Origin: CAZWVR01 sp964637235
Lineage (GTDB): Bacteria > Bacteroidota > Bacteroidia > Bacteroidales > S143-33
NCBI GenBank assembly: GCA_964637235.1
Contig: CAZWVR010000018.1
Location: 1-34,659, forward strand
Direction: 5' to 3'
Length of the DNA: 34,659 bases
Program-made: the position numbers and the translations under genes
Notes under the pieces: model-generated
The model's input: the letters and a program-made list of their open reading frames with translations, nothing else
Databases searched by the model: none
Told to the model about the DNA's origin: nothing
Part shown: in pieces, positions 1-7,108 of the stretch
Layout of the letters: each line of letters starts with the position of its first letter
How positions within the stretch are numbered: the stretch's first letter is position 1

Positions 1-326
1 AAGATTATGAATCTGAACAAGAGATAGATTATAATAATATGCGTTCTGTTATAATGAATACTCAATTCTCGCAAGATGAGATTTTTCAAGCAGTTATGGA
101 ATTGCCCGATGGATTTAGAACTATATTTAATTTATATGTGATGGAAGGCTTAAAACATAAGGAAATAGCTGAATTATTAGGAATAAGTGTTAGTACTTCT
201 AAAACTCAATTGCTTAGGGCAAGGAAAAGTTTGCAGAAAAAATTATATAAAATAGCTCTTGAAAAACATAAAGAGCTTAGAAAAGAAAACTATAAAAAAT
301 TTTTTAAAAAATCAGGTAATGAATAA
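1..326 (+). CDS. ECF-type RNA polymerase sigma factor, 3' end only
   Basis: The reading frame is open from the left edge to a TAA at 324-326, so the 5' part of the gene (regions 2 and the linker) lies outside the window. The visible ~107 residues are a sigma region 4: a helix beginning around ELPDGFRTIF, then the helix-turn-helix HKEIAELLGISVSTSKTQL followed by basic RARKSLQKKL, which would contact the -35/-33 promoter element. This is the usual form of extracytoplasmic-function sigma factors. The stop overlaps the ATG of the next gene (319-321) by 8 bases, which implies translational coupling with the probable anti-sigma partner. An internal ATG at 39 would not give a complete sigma factor and is not the start. 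The family call is firm; the subgroup and regulon cannot be told. Confidence 0.88.
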   Translation, partial: DYESEQEIDYNNMRSVIMNTQFSQDEIFQAVMELPDGFRTIFNLYVMEGLKHKEIAELLGISVSTSKTQLLRARKSLQKKLYKIALEKHKELRKENYKKFFKKSGNE

Positions 327-753
327 AGACAATGAAAAATTTGAATATATAGATAGCATAATAAGAGATAGTTTGCAAGATTATAAAGTCGATACTAATA
401 TCCAGTGGCAGGATATAGATAAACACTTAGGTAGTTTAAAAAATAGTCGGCTTAATACGGGGAAATTTACTTTATTTAAGATTCTGGGGCTTAGTATAAC
501 AATAGCCGCAGGGATTTTTATTTATTTTTCTTATAAAGATAGGGGAAATTACACTATATCAGCAGCTTATGTTCAGCCTATTAAGGTTGACAGAATAAGA
601 GTTTATCAGCCGATTGATACAATAAGTTCATCAGTTGATAATAGAAAAGAGCATTTTTTATCTATCCATAAACGGAGGAATGTTAAGGATAAAGATACAG
701 TTATAGAAATAGTTTATACTCAGGATACCACAATTAGTGAAGTTAAGCAGTAG
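319..753 (+). CDS. Probable anti-sigma factor, single-pass membrane protein
   Basis: A 144-residue protein starting at the ATG that overlaps the sigma factor stop; a longer in-frame start at 259 lies deep in the sigma gene and is unlikely. Residues 1-45 are charged and helical (motif IDSIIRDSL, then W30), residues ~50-72 form one hydrophobic segment, and ~70 residues rich in T, S, D and K follow, presumably periplasmic. This cytoplasm-TM-periplasm plan and the coupling to an ECF sigma gene are typical of membrane anti-sigma factors that hold the sigma until an envelope signal arrives. No zinc-binding anti-sigma motif (HxxxCxxC) is present and I do not recognise a named family, so the role rests on position and topology. 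Its last codons and stop lie inside the P1 helix of the RNase P RNA gene. Confidence 0.6.
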   Translation: MNKDNEKFEYIDSIIRDSLQDYKVDTNIQWQDIDKHLGSLKNSRLNTGKFTLFKILGLSITIAAGIFIYFSYKDRGNYTISAAYVQPIKVDRIRVYQPIDTISSSVDNRKEHFLSIHKRRNVKDKDTVIEIVYTQDTTISEVKQ

Positions 754-1080
754 GTCGTTCTGTCGCGCTCACATATGTGGGTGAGGAAAGTCCGGGCATA
801 GCAGACAGCTGCGCTGCCGAAAGGCAGATAGCCGTGAGGCTATGGCAATGCAACAGAAAATAACCGCCGGCATTGCCGGTAAGGGTGAAAAGGTGAGGTA
901 AGAGCTCACCAGCATAGGCAGCAATGCCTATGGCTGTGCAACCCGCAGTATGCAAGGCCATGTATACCGACCACTTCGTTAGAAGTAAGGGTTTGTCGCC
1001 CGACGTCGGGGGGTAGGCCGCTTAGATAAATGACAGAAACCTATATCTCGGTACAGAACCCGGCTTATAGACCTACTGCT
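746..1080 (+). ncRNA. rnpB: RNase P RNA (bacterial type A)
   Basis: This is the catalytic RNA of RNase P, which matures tRNA 5' ends. The two universal conserved blocks are present: GAGGAAAGTCCGGGC at 783-797 (CR-I) and ACAGAACCCGGCTTA at 1053-1067 (CR-V), whose CCGG/CCGGG parts make the P4 pseudoknot. The ends are set by an 11-bp perfect P1 helix: AGCAGTAGGTC (746-756) pairs with GACCTACTGCT (1070-1080), followed at once by a T-run (1080-1085) that serves as terminator. Several other hairpins are visible between (for example around 815-850 and 900-935). The length of about 335 nt is ordinary. The 5' end overlaps the last 8 bases of the upstream coding region, so the promoter must lie within that gene or the RNA is cut from a longer transcript. 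No open reading frame here is real. Confidence 0.95.
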
Positions 1081-1087
1081 TTTTTAT

Positions 1088-1095
1088 TATTTTTG
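1088..1095 (+). promoter_or_regulatory. Candidate -7 promoter box (TAnnTTTG) for the Dabb gene
   Basis: TATTTTTG fits the Bacteroidota -7 consensus TAnnTTTG exactly and lies 13 bases before the ATG at 1109, directly after the RNase P terminator. No convincing -33 TTG was found at the usual spacing. Such short leaders recur through this window. Confidence 0.4.
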
Positions 1096-1108
1096 AAAAA
1101 AATAAGCT

Positions 1109-1432
1109 ATGGTTAAACATATTGTATTTTTTAAAATTAAATCTGATTTTTCTTCAGAGCAAAAAAAACAGGCTGCTAATCAAATCGTTGATATTTTAAA
1201 AAAACTGCCATCGATTATTGACGAAATAAAGTATTATGAAATAGGCATTAATATTTCCGATAGACAAACTGCTTATGATGTGGCTTTAATTTCTTATTTT
1301 GATAATAAAAATGATTTGGAAACATATCGCTTTCATCAGGCTCACCAGCAAGCAGTACAAAAGATCAAACAATTGACAGAAAGTAGCTGCGTAGTAGATT
1401 ATTCCGATTTTTTTAGGTATGAAAAAAAGTGA
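1109..1432 (+). CDS. Dabb family protein (stress-responsive alpha/beta barrel)
   Basis: The 107-residue product begins MVKHIVFFKIK, the characteristic first strand of the Dabb (dimeric alpha/beta barrel) family, and continues with the helix EQKKQAANQIVDIL, a strand around KYYEIGIN, and the late HQAHQQAV segment with conserved His. The length matches single-domain members (~100 residues), which usually dimerise to form a barrel. Biochemical roles in the family vary and the substrate is not predictable from sequence. It follows the RNase P terminator with its own promoter-like box, and its stop (1430-1432) is only 4 bases from the convergent stop of the S41 protease, leaving no room for a conventional terminator hairpin. 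Confidence 0.85.
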   Translation: MVKHIVFFKIKSDFSSEQKKQAANQIVDILKKLPSIIDEIKYYEIGINISDRQTAYDVALISYFDNKNDLETYRFHQAHQQAVQKIKQLTESSCVVDYSDFFRYEKK

Positions 1433-1436
1433 ATTT

Positions 1437-2870
1437 TTAAATAGATGTTTTTTTATCGAGATTTAAGATTTTTCTATACTTGTTTTCGGAAAAGTAAAGG
1501 AGGGAGCTTTTAAATATATCGTCATAAGGTAATAAATAAATATCAGCATCTGATATTCCAAAAGATAGTAGCCAATAGCGTATTATATTGTAATCTGAAT
1601 TTAGTTTATATAGATAATCAACCATAAGTTGAGGATTTTGGGCGTATAAAGAACATAGTGTATCAATATAGTATGCTAATGTATCCCGGTTGTCATTTAG
1701 AAAATAAATAAGATATGAAATTTCTGCTGAACTTTTTGTTATATCAGGGATAATTCCTGTATTTGAGAATACTGGGCGGTTATGTAAAGTTTTGTATGTA
1801 ATAATTGTATCTTTTTCTCTGTCATATAAATCTGAATTTTTTTGTATCCATCTTCCGGAAGGGAGAATAACCCTTTTTGTTGTGATATGTAATACTCCAC
1901 CATTTTCGAGCAAAATATCATTTTGCACCACTGCTTTACCGAATGTTTTACTTCCGATGATGATACCTCTGTCATAATCTTGGATTACTCCTGCAAATAG
2001 TTCAGCTGCGGAGGCAGTATTTTTATTGACTAAGACTATAAGTTTTAAACCTTTTCCAGTATAATAATCTGTTGCAATAAATTTATTTTTTTGCGAGTTA
2101 TTTTTTTCTATGGTAAATAAGAGTATTCCTTTTGGGAAAAAAGCGTCTAAAATTGAATATGCTTCTTTAATTAGTCCTCCGCTGTTATTTCGTAAATCTA
2201 TAACTAAATTGTTTATTTTTTTACTTTTGATATTTGATAGATAGTCACGAAATTTTTGAGAGATACCCGATGTAAAAGAATTAATTTTTATATAAGCTAC
2301 GGTATCTGCATAAATTGTGTACAAAATGTTTGATAGATAGATAGTATCAGCTGTTAGTGAACATTGTATAGTATCATTTTTGCAGTTAGATATCCTAAGT
2401 TTTATATGTTTTTTTCCTTTTAAATAATTTTTTAAACGTTTCAGAGGAATACTATCTGGACTTATGTTATTAATTTTTAGTATTTTATATCCAAAAGATA
2501 GCCCTTTTTTGTCAGCTGGGGAGTTTTTAAAAACTTTGCCGATGTATATTTGATTTTTTAATTTAAAGTAAGAAAACCCAAAACCATAGTAATAGCCATA
2601 GATATCATTTTTATATTCGCGATATTCATCTTTGCTTAGGTAATATGAATATGGATCTAATTCTTGCATTAAAAAGGCTGCAAATTGGTCTATTAAAGTG
2701 TCAACAGATACAGGTTTTATGTAATTTTTATTTACACTGATTATTAAGTTTTTAATTTTATCAAACATTGGATTTTTAAAAAAAGGATTATGGGGTAAGA
2801 ACACAATTGCACCAACAGATAGCCCAATGATAATACCCAAGAAGAAAGTTAATAATGAATTTTTTTTCAT
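1437..2870 (-). CDS. S41 family C-terminal processing peptidase (CtpA-like)
   Basis: A 477-residue serine protease of the tail-specific (Ctp/Prc) type. It has an N-terminal uncleaved signal/anchor (residues ~5-25), a PDZ-like segment (~92-165) with YGFGFSYF and the GKVFKNSPADKKGL loop, and the S41 core (~185-345). The core shows LVIDLRNNSGG (222-232), the nucleophile Ser287 in NTASAAEL and the general base Lys312 in TFGKAVVQ. A ~130-residue C-terminal extension follows. The family cleaves exported proteins near their C terminus in the periplasm. Its ATG overlaps the stop of the upstream dCMP deaminase gene by 4 bases, so the two are translated from one message. The ATG at 2868-2870 is the only start that keeps the anchor. 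Confidence 0.92.
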   Translation of the reverse strand: MKKNSLLTFFLGIIIGLSVGAIVFLPHNPFFKNPMFDKIKNLIISVNKNYIKPVSVDTLIDQFAAFLMQELDPYSYYLSKDEYREYKNDIYGYYYGFGFSYFKLKNQIYIGKVFKNSPADKKGLSFGYKILKINNISPDSIPLKRLKNYLKGKKHIKLRISNCKNDTIQCSLTADTIYLSNILYTIYADTVAYIKINSFTSGISQKFRDYLSNIKSKKINNLVIDLRNNSGGLIKEAYSILDAFFPKGILLFTIEKNNSQKNKFIATDYYTGKGLKLIVLVNKNTASAAELFAGVIQDYDRGIIIGSKTFGKAVVQNDILLENGGVLHITTKRVILPSGRWIQKNSDLYDREKDTIITYKTLHNRPVFSNTGIIPDITKSSAEISYLIYFLNDNRDTLAYYIDTLCSLYAQNPQLMVDYLYKLNSDYNIIRYWLLSFGISDADIYLLPYDDIFKSSLLYFSENKYRKILNLDKKTSI

Positions 2871-3292
2871 AAATCAGGTATATGTTTAATTTCCACGCCA
2901 GCTCTTTTTAGGAGTTCCAGCCCATCAGTTATTCTGTATAATTCTTTGAATACTACTCTTTTAATTCCTGCCTGAATTATAAGTTTAGAACATTCTAAGC
3001 AAGGGGAAGTTGTGACGTATAGAGTAGCGCCTTCGCTGCTGTTTGTCGTTTTTGCTACTTTTGTGATTGCATTTGCTTCTGCATGTAGAACATAAGGTTT
3101 AGTTTTACCTTCTTCGTCTTCGCATACGTTTTCAAATCCAGCTGGTGTACCGTTATATCCATCGGATATAATTACATTATCTTTTACCAATAGGGCACCC
3201 ACCTTTCGGCGTTTGCAGTATGAGTTCTGAGCCCAAATTTCTGCCATTTGTAAATATCGTCTATCAAACATATCCTGTTTTTCCTTTCTCAT
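2867..3292 (-). CDS. dCMP deaminase family protein
   Basis: A 141-residue zinc-dependent deaminase of the deoxycytidylate type, which converts dCMP to dUMP for dTTP synthesis. The zinc site is complete: His70-Ala-Glu72 (HAEANA), with Glu72 as proton shuttle, and Cys98/Cys101 in TTSPCLECSKLI. GYNGTPAGFENVC (~45-57) is typical of dCMP deaminases and ComEB rather than of cytidine or tRNA deaminases. The length is normal. Starts at 3292 or at the Met at residue 8 (3271) are both possible; the first is preferred because a -7 box lies ~20 bases upstream. It is first in a two-gene leftward operon with the S41 protease, coupled by a 4-base overlap; no functional link between the two is evident. Confidence 0.9.
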   Translation of the reverse strand: MRKEKQDMFDRRYLQMAEIWAQNSYCKRRKVGALLVKDNVIISDGYNGTPAGFENVCEDEEGKTKPYVLHAEANAITKVAKTTNSSEGATLYVTTSPCLECSKLIIQAGIKRVVFKELYRITDGLELLKRAGVEIKHIPDL

Positions 3293-3311
3293 AACTTAAT
3301 TTTTGGTATGG

Positions 3312-3319
3312 CAAAATTA
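3312..3319 (-). promoter_or_regulatory. Candidate -7 box for the dCMP deaminase/S41 operon
   Basis: On the minus strand the bases read TAATTTTG, an exact match to TAnnTTTG, about 20 bases before the ATG at 3292. No clear -33 TTG at the expected spacing. It is back to back with the panC box. Confidence 0.4.
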
Positions 3320-3330
3320 AAAAACTTTTC

Positions 3331-3338
3331 TAACTTTG
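3331..3338 (+). promoter_or_regulatory. Candidate -7 box for panC
   Basis: TAACTTTG matches TAnnTTTG exactly, 17 bases before the ATG at 3356. If used, transcription would start near 3345, after the alternative ATG at 3308, so it also decides the start codon. The nearest upstream TTTG (3302-3305) is about 25 bases away, longer than usual. Confidence 0.42.
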
Positions 3339-3355
3339 ATGTAAAAATCACACAG

Positions 3356-4207
3356 ATGGAGATATATTATACAATAAAGGACCTTCAAAATGCCTTGAAT
3401 AAATATTCTTCTCAAAAGCAGAGTATAGGCTTTGTTCCCACTATGGGGGCTCTGCATGAGGGACATTTGTCTTTGATCAGATGTTCAAAGCAAAGAGACG
3501 ATATTATAGTGGTTAGCATTTTTGTAAATCCTACTCAATTTAACGATCCTAAGGATTTGGAGCGCTATCCCCGCATGCTTGATGAGGATATACGTAAATT
3601 ACAAACCGTAGATTGCGATATCTTATTTGCTCCATCGGAGCAGGAAATGTATCCAGAGCCTGACACCAGAGTATTTGATTTCGGGTATTTGGATAAGGTA
3701 TATGAAGGGAAGTATCGTCCCGGTCATTTTAACGGTGTTGCGCAGATTGTAAGTAAACTATTTGATATTGTAAAGCCCAATAGAGCTTATTTTGGGCAAA
3801 AGGATTATCAGCAATTACTTATTGTAAAAGAGTTAGTTCGTAAATATATGCCTAATTCTGGAATTGAAATTATATCTTGTCCAATAATTCGTGAAGCAGA
3901 TGGTTTAGCTATGAGTTCGCGTAATATGTTATTAGATCCTCAGCAGAGAAAAAGTGCTGCTAAAATTTCTCAGGTACTTTTTAAAGCAAAAGAGATGGCA
4001 AAAGCAAAATCGCCTCATCAAATAAAACAAATGGCAATAGAGGCTTTGAATGCGGATAAATATTTACGTGTAGAATATTTTGATATAGTAGATGCTCAGA
4101 CTTTGAAACCCATTGAAGATTTTGAACAAGCTAAAAAAATAATTGCTATTACAGCAGTCTATTGTGGCAATGTGCGCTTGATTGATAATTTGTTTTTGAA
4201 GGAATAA
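3356..4207 (+). CDS. panC: Pantothenate synthetase
   Basis: PanC joins D-pantoate and beta-alanine with ATP, via pantoyl-adenylate, in vitamin B5/coenzyme A synthesis in the cytoplasm. The 283-residue product has all family landmarks: PTMGALHEGHLSLI near the N terminus (nucleotidyltransferase HxGH), FVNPTQF, YRPGHFNGV, FGQKDYQQL, and the KMSKS-like DGLAMSSRN. An ATG at 3308 would add 16 residues (MAKLKNF...) not typical of PanC, and a good -7 box falls between the two ATGs, so 3356 is the chosen start. The gene stands alone, with no panB or panD in the window. Confidence 0.95.
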   Translation: MEIYYTIKDLQNALNKYSSQKQSIGFVPTMGALHEGHLSLIRCSKQRDDIIVVSIFVNPTQFNDPKDLERYPRMLDEDIRKLQTVDCDILFAPSEQEMYPEPDTRVFDFGYLDKVYEGKYRPGHFNGVAQIVSKLFDIVKPNRAYFGQKDYQQLLIVKELVRKYMPNSGIEIISCPIIREADGLAMSSRNMLLDPQQRKSAAKISQVLFKAKEMAKAKSPHQIKQMAIEALNADKYLRVEYFDIVDAQTLKPIEDFEQAKKIIAITAVYCGNVRLIDNLFLKE

Positions 4208-4226
4208 CAGCCGAGAATATTTTTTA

Positions 4227-4257
4227 AAGTTCCTTCTGCCATAAAAATGGGGAACTT
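4227..4257. other. Bulged hairpin in the panC/lipoprotein convergent gap
   Basis: AAGTTCC (4227-4233) pairs with GGAACTT (4251-4257); inside, CCAT (4239-4242) pairs with ATGG (4247-4250) around an AAAA loop, leaving a single 5-base bulge on one side. There is no T-run after it on either strand, so it is not a standard intrinsic terminator. It may act as a 3' end stabiliser for panC. Nothing else is recognisable in 4208-4340. Confidence 0.4.
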
Positions 4258-4340
4258 AATCGTTAACTCAGCCTTTTAAATTTTGTAGCGTTATTTGGCT
4301 AAGATATATTTTAAATCCCTTGCTGGCTATAACAAAAGAT

Positions 4341-4380
4341 GTTAAATATAAAAGGGACTATCCAAAAGGCAGCCCCTTTT
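4341..4380 (-). terminator. Intrinsic terminator of the 4405-4953 lipoprotein gene
   Basis: Read on the minus strand: GGGGCTGCC, TTTT loop, GGATAGTCCC, then TTTTATATTT. The stem closes fully in RNA only on this strand, with two G-U pairs and one bulged A, and A/T runs extend it. It lies 25 bases after the stop at 4405. Confidence 0.8.
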
Positions 4381-4404
4381 AGCTAAATTCTTTTTATTGA
4401 TATT

Positions 4405-4953
4405 TTATTCTTGCGATTTTTCCCATAAATCTAATAAGCTAACGTCATTGGAATCTGGTTCACTTACCTTTGTTATAAGTTTTAAAGTTTTTTTCTTCCC
4501 ATTCCATATAACTAATTTTATATCCTCGTTGTATTCTCCATTGCTTTGGTCATAAGATTCATCGCCAGAGAATTTGAACATATATGGGCAATTTTCGTTG
4601 TATTTGAAAAGTTTGATATCTTTATAGTTGTCAAATTTATAGACAACTTTACCCCAAAGTTGATGATTTTTCTTGAATAGCTTTTTTTCAATGATTTCTG
4701 CATCAGGAAAGTCTTCATCAAGTTTGGTACCTAACACATAATCACTTAAAAGTTCGGAGAAGTCGTCTGAAACTACTTGATCCACACTATCATCTTCAGA
4801 AATTTGAGAGAAAATATTTACATAGAGTATCTCCATTGTGCCACTACCATCTTTTTTTAATTTAATTTTATAGATTTTCTTTTCAACAGTAAGACATCCA
4901 GAAAGGGAGATTGCTAAAATAAAAGCAAAAATTACAAATAAAGATTTTTTCAT
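4405..4953 (-). CDS. Putative lipoprotein of unknown function
   Basis: The 182-residue product starts with a lipoprotein signal peptide (KKSLFVIFAFILAISLSGC, lipid-modified Cys20). The mature part opens with the strand pattern KKIYKIKLKKDGSGTMEILY. This 'DGSGT' beta-hairpin resembles bacterial LppM-like or similar envelope lipoproteins, but the resemblance is weak and I assign no function. The rest is acidic and mixed alpha/beta, with aromatic-rich YKFDNYKDIKLFKYN in the middle. It is a single-gene unit with its own terminator, opposite the alpha/beta hydrolase; the 73-base gap to that gene must hold both promoters, and only near matches to TAnnTTTG are seen there. Confidence 0.75.
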   Translation of the reverse strand: MKKSLFVIFAFILAISLSGCLTVEKKIYKIKLKKDGSGTMEILYVNIFSQISEDDSVDQVVSDDFSELLSDYVLGTKLDEDFPDAEIIEKKLFKKNHQLWGKVVYKFDNYKDIKLFKYNENCPYMFKFSGDESYDQSNGEYNEDIKLVIWNGKKKTLKLITKVSEPDSNDVSLLDLWEKSQE

Positions 4954-5026
4954 AATGTAAAATTTTTAATTAAACTTACCGCAAATTAAATAAATTTTGT
5001 TTCTTTTCCAAAAAGAAAATACTAAA

Positions 5027-5821
5027 ATGAGGTTATTTTTCCGTGAATATGGAAGTAATGTTGATAAGATTATTGTTATTATTCATGGATTGTATGGTAG
5101 TTCAGATAATTGGCATTCGATAGCCCGTGAACTTGCTAAGGAATATAAAGTTATTGTACCGGATTTACCCAATCATGGGAGGTCTCCTCATTACAGACGT
5201 TTTGATTATGATTTTTTGGTACAGGAGGTTAAACTATTTTTAAACTCTTTGAAAATTAAAAATGCTTATTTTATAGGTCATTCTTTGGGTGGAAGAATAG
5301 TGCTTTTTATAGCTCATAAATACCCTGATTTGGTCAATAAGGCTGTTATTGTTGATATACCGCCTCGGAATTTGACGGATGAGGGATTTTTATATAAAGC
5401 TGAACATCAAAGGATTATTAAAGCTTTACTTTCTTTGAATTTAACTGAGTTTGAAAATCGTTATATGATAGCAAAAGCTCTTAGAACAATATATGGTTTA
5501 TCAGAGCGTTTAGTTTCCTTTTTATTGAAAAATATTGTGCGGGAGAATGGAATTTTTAGATGGAGAATAAATTTAAAAGCGATAGCTGAAAATTTACATA
5601 TAATAGGTAAAGGGTTTGAAAATTTTTTACCTTCTAAATTGAAAATGCCAATTTTATTTATCAAAGGCGAGAAGTCTCATTATATAAATGAGCAGGATAT
5701 TAGATTTATTAAAGAGAATTTTCCGAATGCAAAAGTAGAAGTAATTCCTTCTGCTGGACATTGGCTTTTTGTGGAACAGCCAGATGCCTTTATTTCTTTG
5801 GTAAGAAATTTTTTTGGTTGA
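5027..5821 (+). CDS. Alpha/beta hydrolase (YbfF-like esterase)
   Basis: A 264-residue alpha/beta-hydrolase fold protein. The oxyanion motif HGLYGSSDNW is at ~20-29, PDLPNHGRS follows strand 4, the nucleophile elbow GHSLGG has Ser86, and the catalytic His lies in SAGHWLFVEQP near the C terminus. The HGLYGSxDNW and DLPNHGRS signatures are those of the YbfF/acyl-CoA esterase subgroup. The acid residue cannot be placed confidently. A TTG start at 4997 would add 10 residues; the ATG at 5027 aligns better with the family N terminus (RLFFREYG). The true substrate is unknown. It is followed by a perfect 7-base inverted repeat (5822-5849) and then by the promoter of the next gene. Confidence 0.87.
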   Translation: MRLFFREYGSNVDKIIVIIHGLYGSSDNWHSIARELAKEYKVIVPDLPNHGRSPHYRRFDYDFLVQEVKLFLNSLKIKNAYFIGHSLGGRIVLFIAHKYPDLVNKAVIVDIPPRNLTDEGFLYKAEHQRIIKALLSLNLTEFENRYMIAKALRTIYGLSERLVSFLLKNIVRENGIFRWRINLKAIAENLHIIGKGFENFLPSKLKMPILFIKGEKSHYINEQDIRFIKENFPNAKVEVIPSAGHWLFVEQPDAFISLVRNFFG

Positions 5822-5849
5822 TACAATGAATGTTAAAATAAGCATTGTA
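5822..5849. repeat. Short inverted repeat between hydrolase and PLP enzyme genes
   Basis: TACAATG (5822-5828) and CATTGTA (5843-5849) are perfect complements separated by 14 A/T-rich bases, starting directly after the hydrolase stop. Without a T-run it is a weak terminator at best; it ends 7 bases before the -33 element of the next promoter, so an operator is also possible. Confidence 0.3.
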
Positions 5850-5856
5850 AAATATG

Positions 5857-5886
5857 TTGTTCAAAAGTAATAGTTTTTTATTTTTG
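5857..5886 (+). promoter_or_regulatory. Bacteroidota-type promoter for the PLP enzyme gene
   Basis: TTG (5857-5859), 19-base spacer, then TATTTTTG (5879-5886): both the -33 and -7 elements with correct spacing. Transcription would begin near 5893, about 16 bases before the first ATG at 5909. Confidence 0.6.
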
Positions 5887-5908
5887 TTTTGGATAAATTC
5901 TAAAATAA

Positions 5909-7096
5909 ATGTTTATGAAAAGGGAAAAAATGAAATTTGACACAAAACTCATTCATAGTGGTGAGTTTGATGATCAGTTTGGGAGTGCCACAGTACCTAT
6001 TTATCAAACTTCTACGTTTAAGTTTAAAAATGCAGATCATGGAGCGCGTTTATTTGCAGGAGAGGAAGAAGGATATATTTATACCCGAATAGGTAATCCG
6101 ACAATAAGAGCATTGGAGAGAAATATTGCGTCATTAGAGGAAGGCTATGATGGTATTGCTACCAGTTCTGGAATGGGTGCTGTTGCCACTGTATATATGA
6201 CATTTTTAGGAGCTGGTAAGCATGTAGTAAGTTCTGCTTCGGTATATGGACCTTCGCGTGGACTTTTAGAAAAAGATTTTGCTCGTTTTGGTGTGAAAGC
6301 TTCTTTTGTTCATACTTCTGATATAAAACAAGTAGAAGAGGCAATCCGACCTGAAACTGCTTTGATATATATTGAAACACCTGCAAATCCTACAATGGAA
6401 GTAACGGATATAGCAGCGGTTGCAGAGATTGCTAAAAAACATGGCATACCTTTGGTTGTTGACAATACTTTTTCTACTCCGTATCTTCAAAAGCCATTAA
6501 CTTTGGGTGCAGATGTGGTTTTGCATTCAGTGACGAAATTTATTAACGGTCATGCTGATATAGTTGGAGGCATTCTTGTTGCCAAAGATAAAGAGATTTA
6601 TAACAGATTGCGTCATACTATGGCATATATAGGAGTAAATATGGATCCACATCAGGCGTATATGGTATTGCGAGGCGTAAAGACATTATCTTTGAGGGTT
6701 GAAAAAGCTCAGCAAAATGCTATGGAATTAGCTCGTTTTTTAGAAGCTCATCCGAAAGTTGCATGGGTGAAATATCCGGGATTAGAATCTCATCCGCAGT
6801 ATGATATAATAAAACGGCAGATGAAAGGTCCTGGAACTATGATAAGTTTTGGTTTAAAAGGAGGTCTAAAGGCTGGTAAATGCTTGATGGACAATGTTAA
6901 ATTGATATTATTAGCAGTTTCTTTGGGAGGTGTGGAGAGTTTGATTCAGCATCCAGCTTCTATGACCCATGCAGCAGTACCTCGTGAAGAGAAGTTAAAG
7001 GCAGGTATAACTGATGATTTAGTTCGATTTTCGGTCGGAATTGAGGATATTGAAGATTTAAAAGCTGATTTAGCACAAGCATTAGACAAGTGTTAA
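5909..7096 (+). CDS. PLP-dependent Cys/Met metabolism enzyme (gamma-lyase/synthase family)
   Basis: A member of the trans-sulfuration (Cys/Met metabolism) fold-type I PLP family, 395 residues. Landmarks: YTRIGNPT (58-65), SSGMGA (86-91, phosphate-binding loop), Tyr113 stacking on PLP, Asp185 in VVDNTF, and Schiff-base Lys210 in SVTKFINGH, followed by the C-terminal SLGGVESLIQHPASMTHA. Members act as methionine gamma-lyase, cystathionine gamma-lyase or synthase, or O-acetylhomoserine sulfhydrylase. The best guess is a methionine gamma-lyase-like activity, but the Cys that follows the Tyr in classical methionine gamma-lyases (YGC) is replaced (YGPS), so the substrate is uncertain. ATGs at 5909, 5915 and 5930 are all in frame; 5930 (after AGGGAAAAA) gives the most family-like N terminus. 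It shares a transcript with the hotdog thioesterase 12 bases downstream. Confidence 0.85.
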   Translation: MFMKREKMKFDTKLIHSGEFDDQFGSATVPIYQTSTFKFKNADHGARLFAGEEEGYIYTRIGNPTIRALERNIASLEEGYDGIATSSGMGAVATVYMTFLGAGKHVVSSASVYGPSRGLLEKDFARFGVKASFVHTSDIKQVEEAIRPETALIYIETPANPTMEVTDIAAVAEIAKKHGIPLVVDNTFSTPYLQKPLTLGADVVLHSVTKFINGHADIVGGILVAKDKEIYNRLRHTMAYIGVNMDPHQAYMVLRGVKTLSLRVEKAQQNAMELARFLEAHPKVAWVKYPGLESHPQYDIIKRQMKGPGTMISFGLKGGLKAGKCLMDNVKLILLAVSLGGVESLIQHPASMTHAAVPREEKLKAGITDDLVRFSVGIEDIEDLKADLAQALDKC

Positions 7097-7108
7097 AAAT
7101 ATACTGCT

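Noticed and set aside
743..961. 72-residue open frame on the minus strand
   Set aside because: It lies wholly within the RNase P RNA, whose conserved blocks and P1 helix explain the sequence.
5822..5908. Possible SAM or other riboswitch before the PLP enzyme gene
   Set aside because: The predicted leader is only about 16 bases; no conserved riboswitch core is visible.
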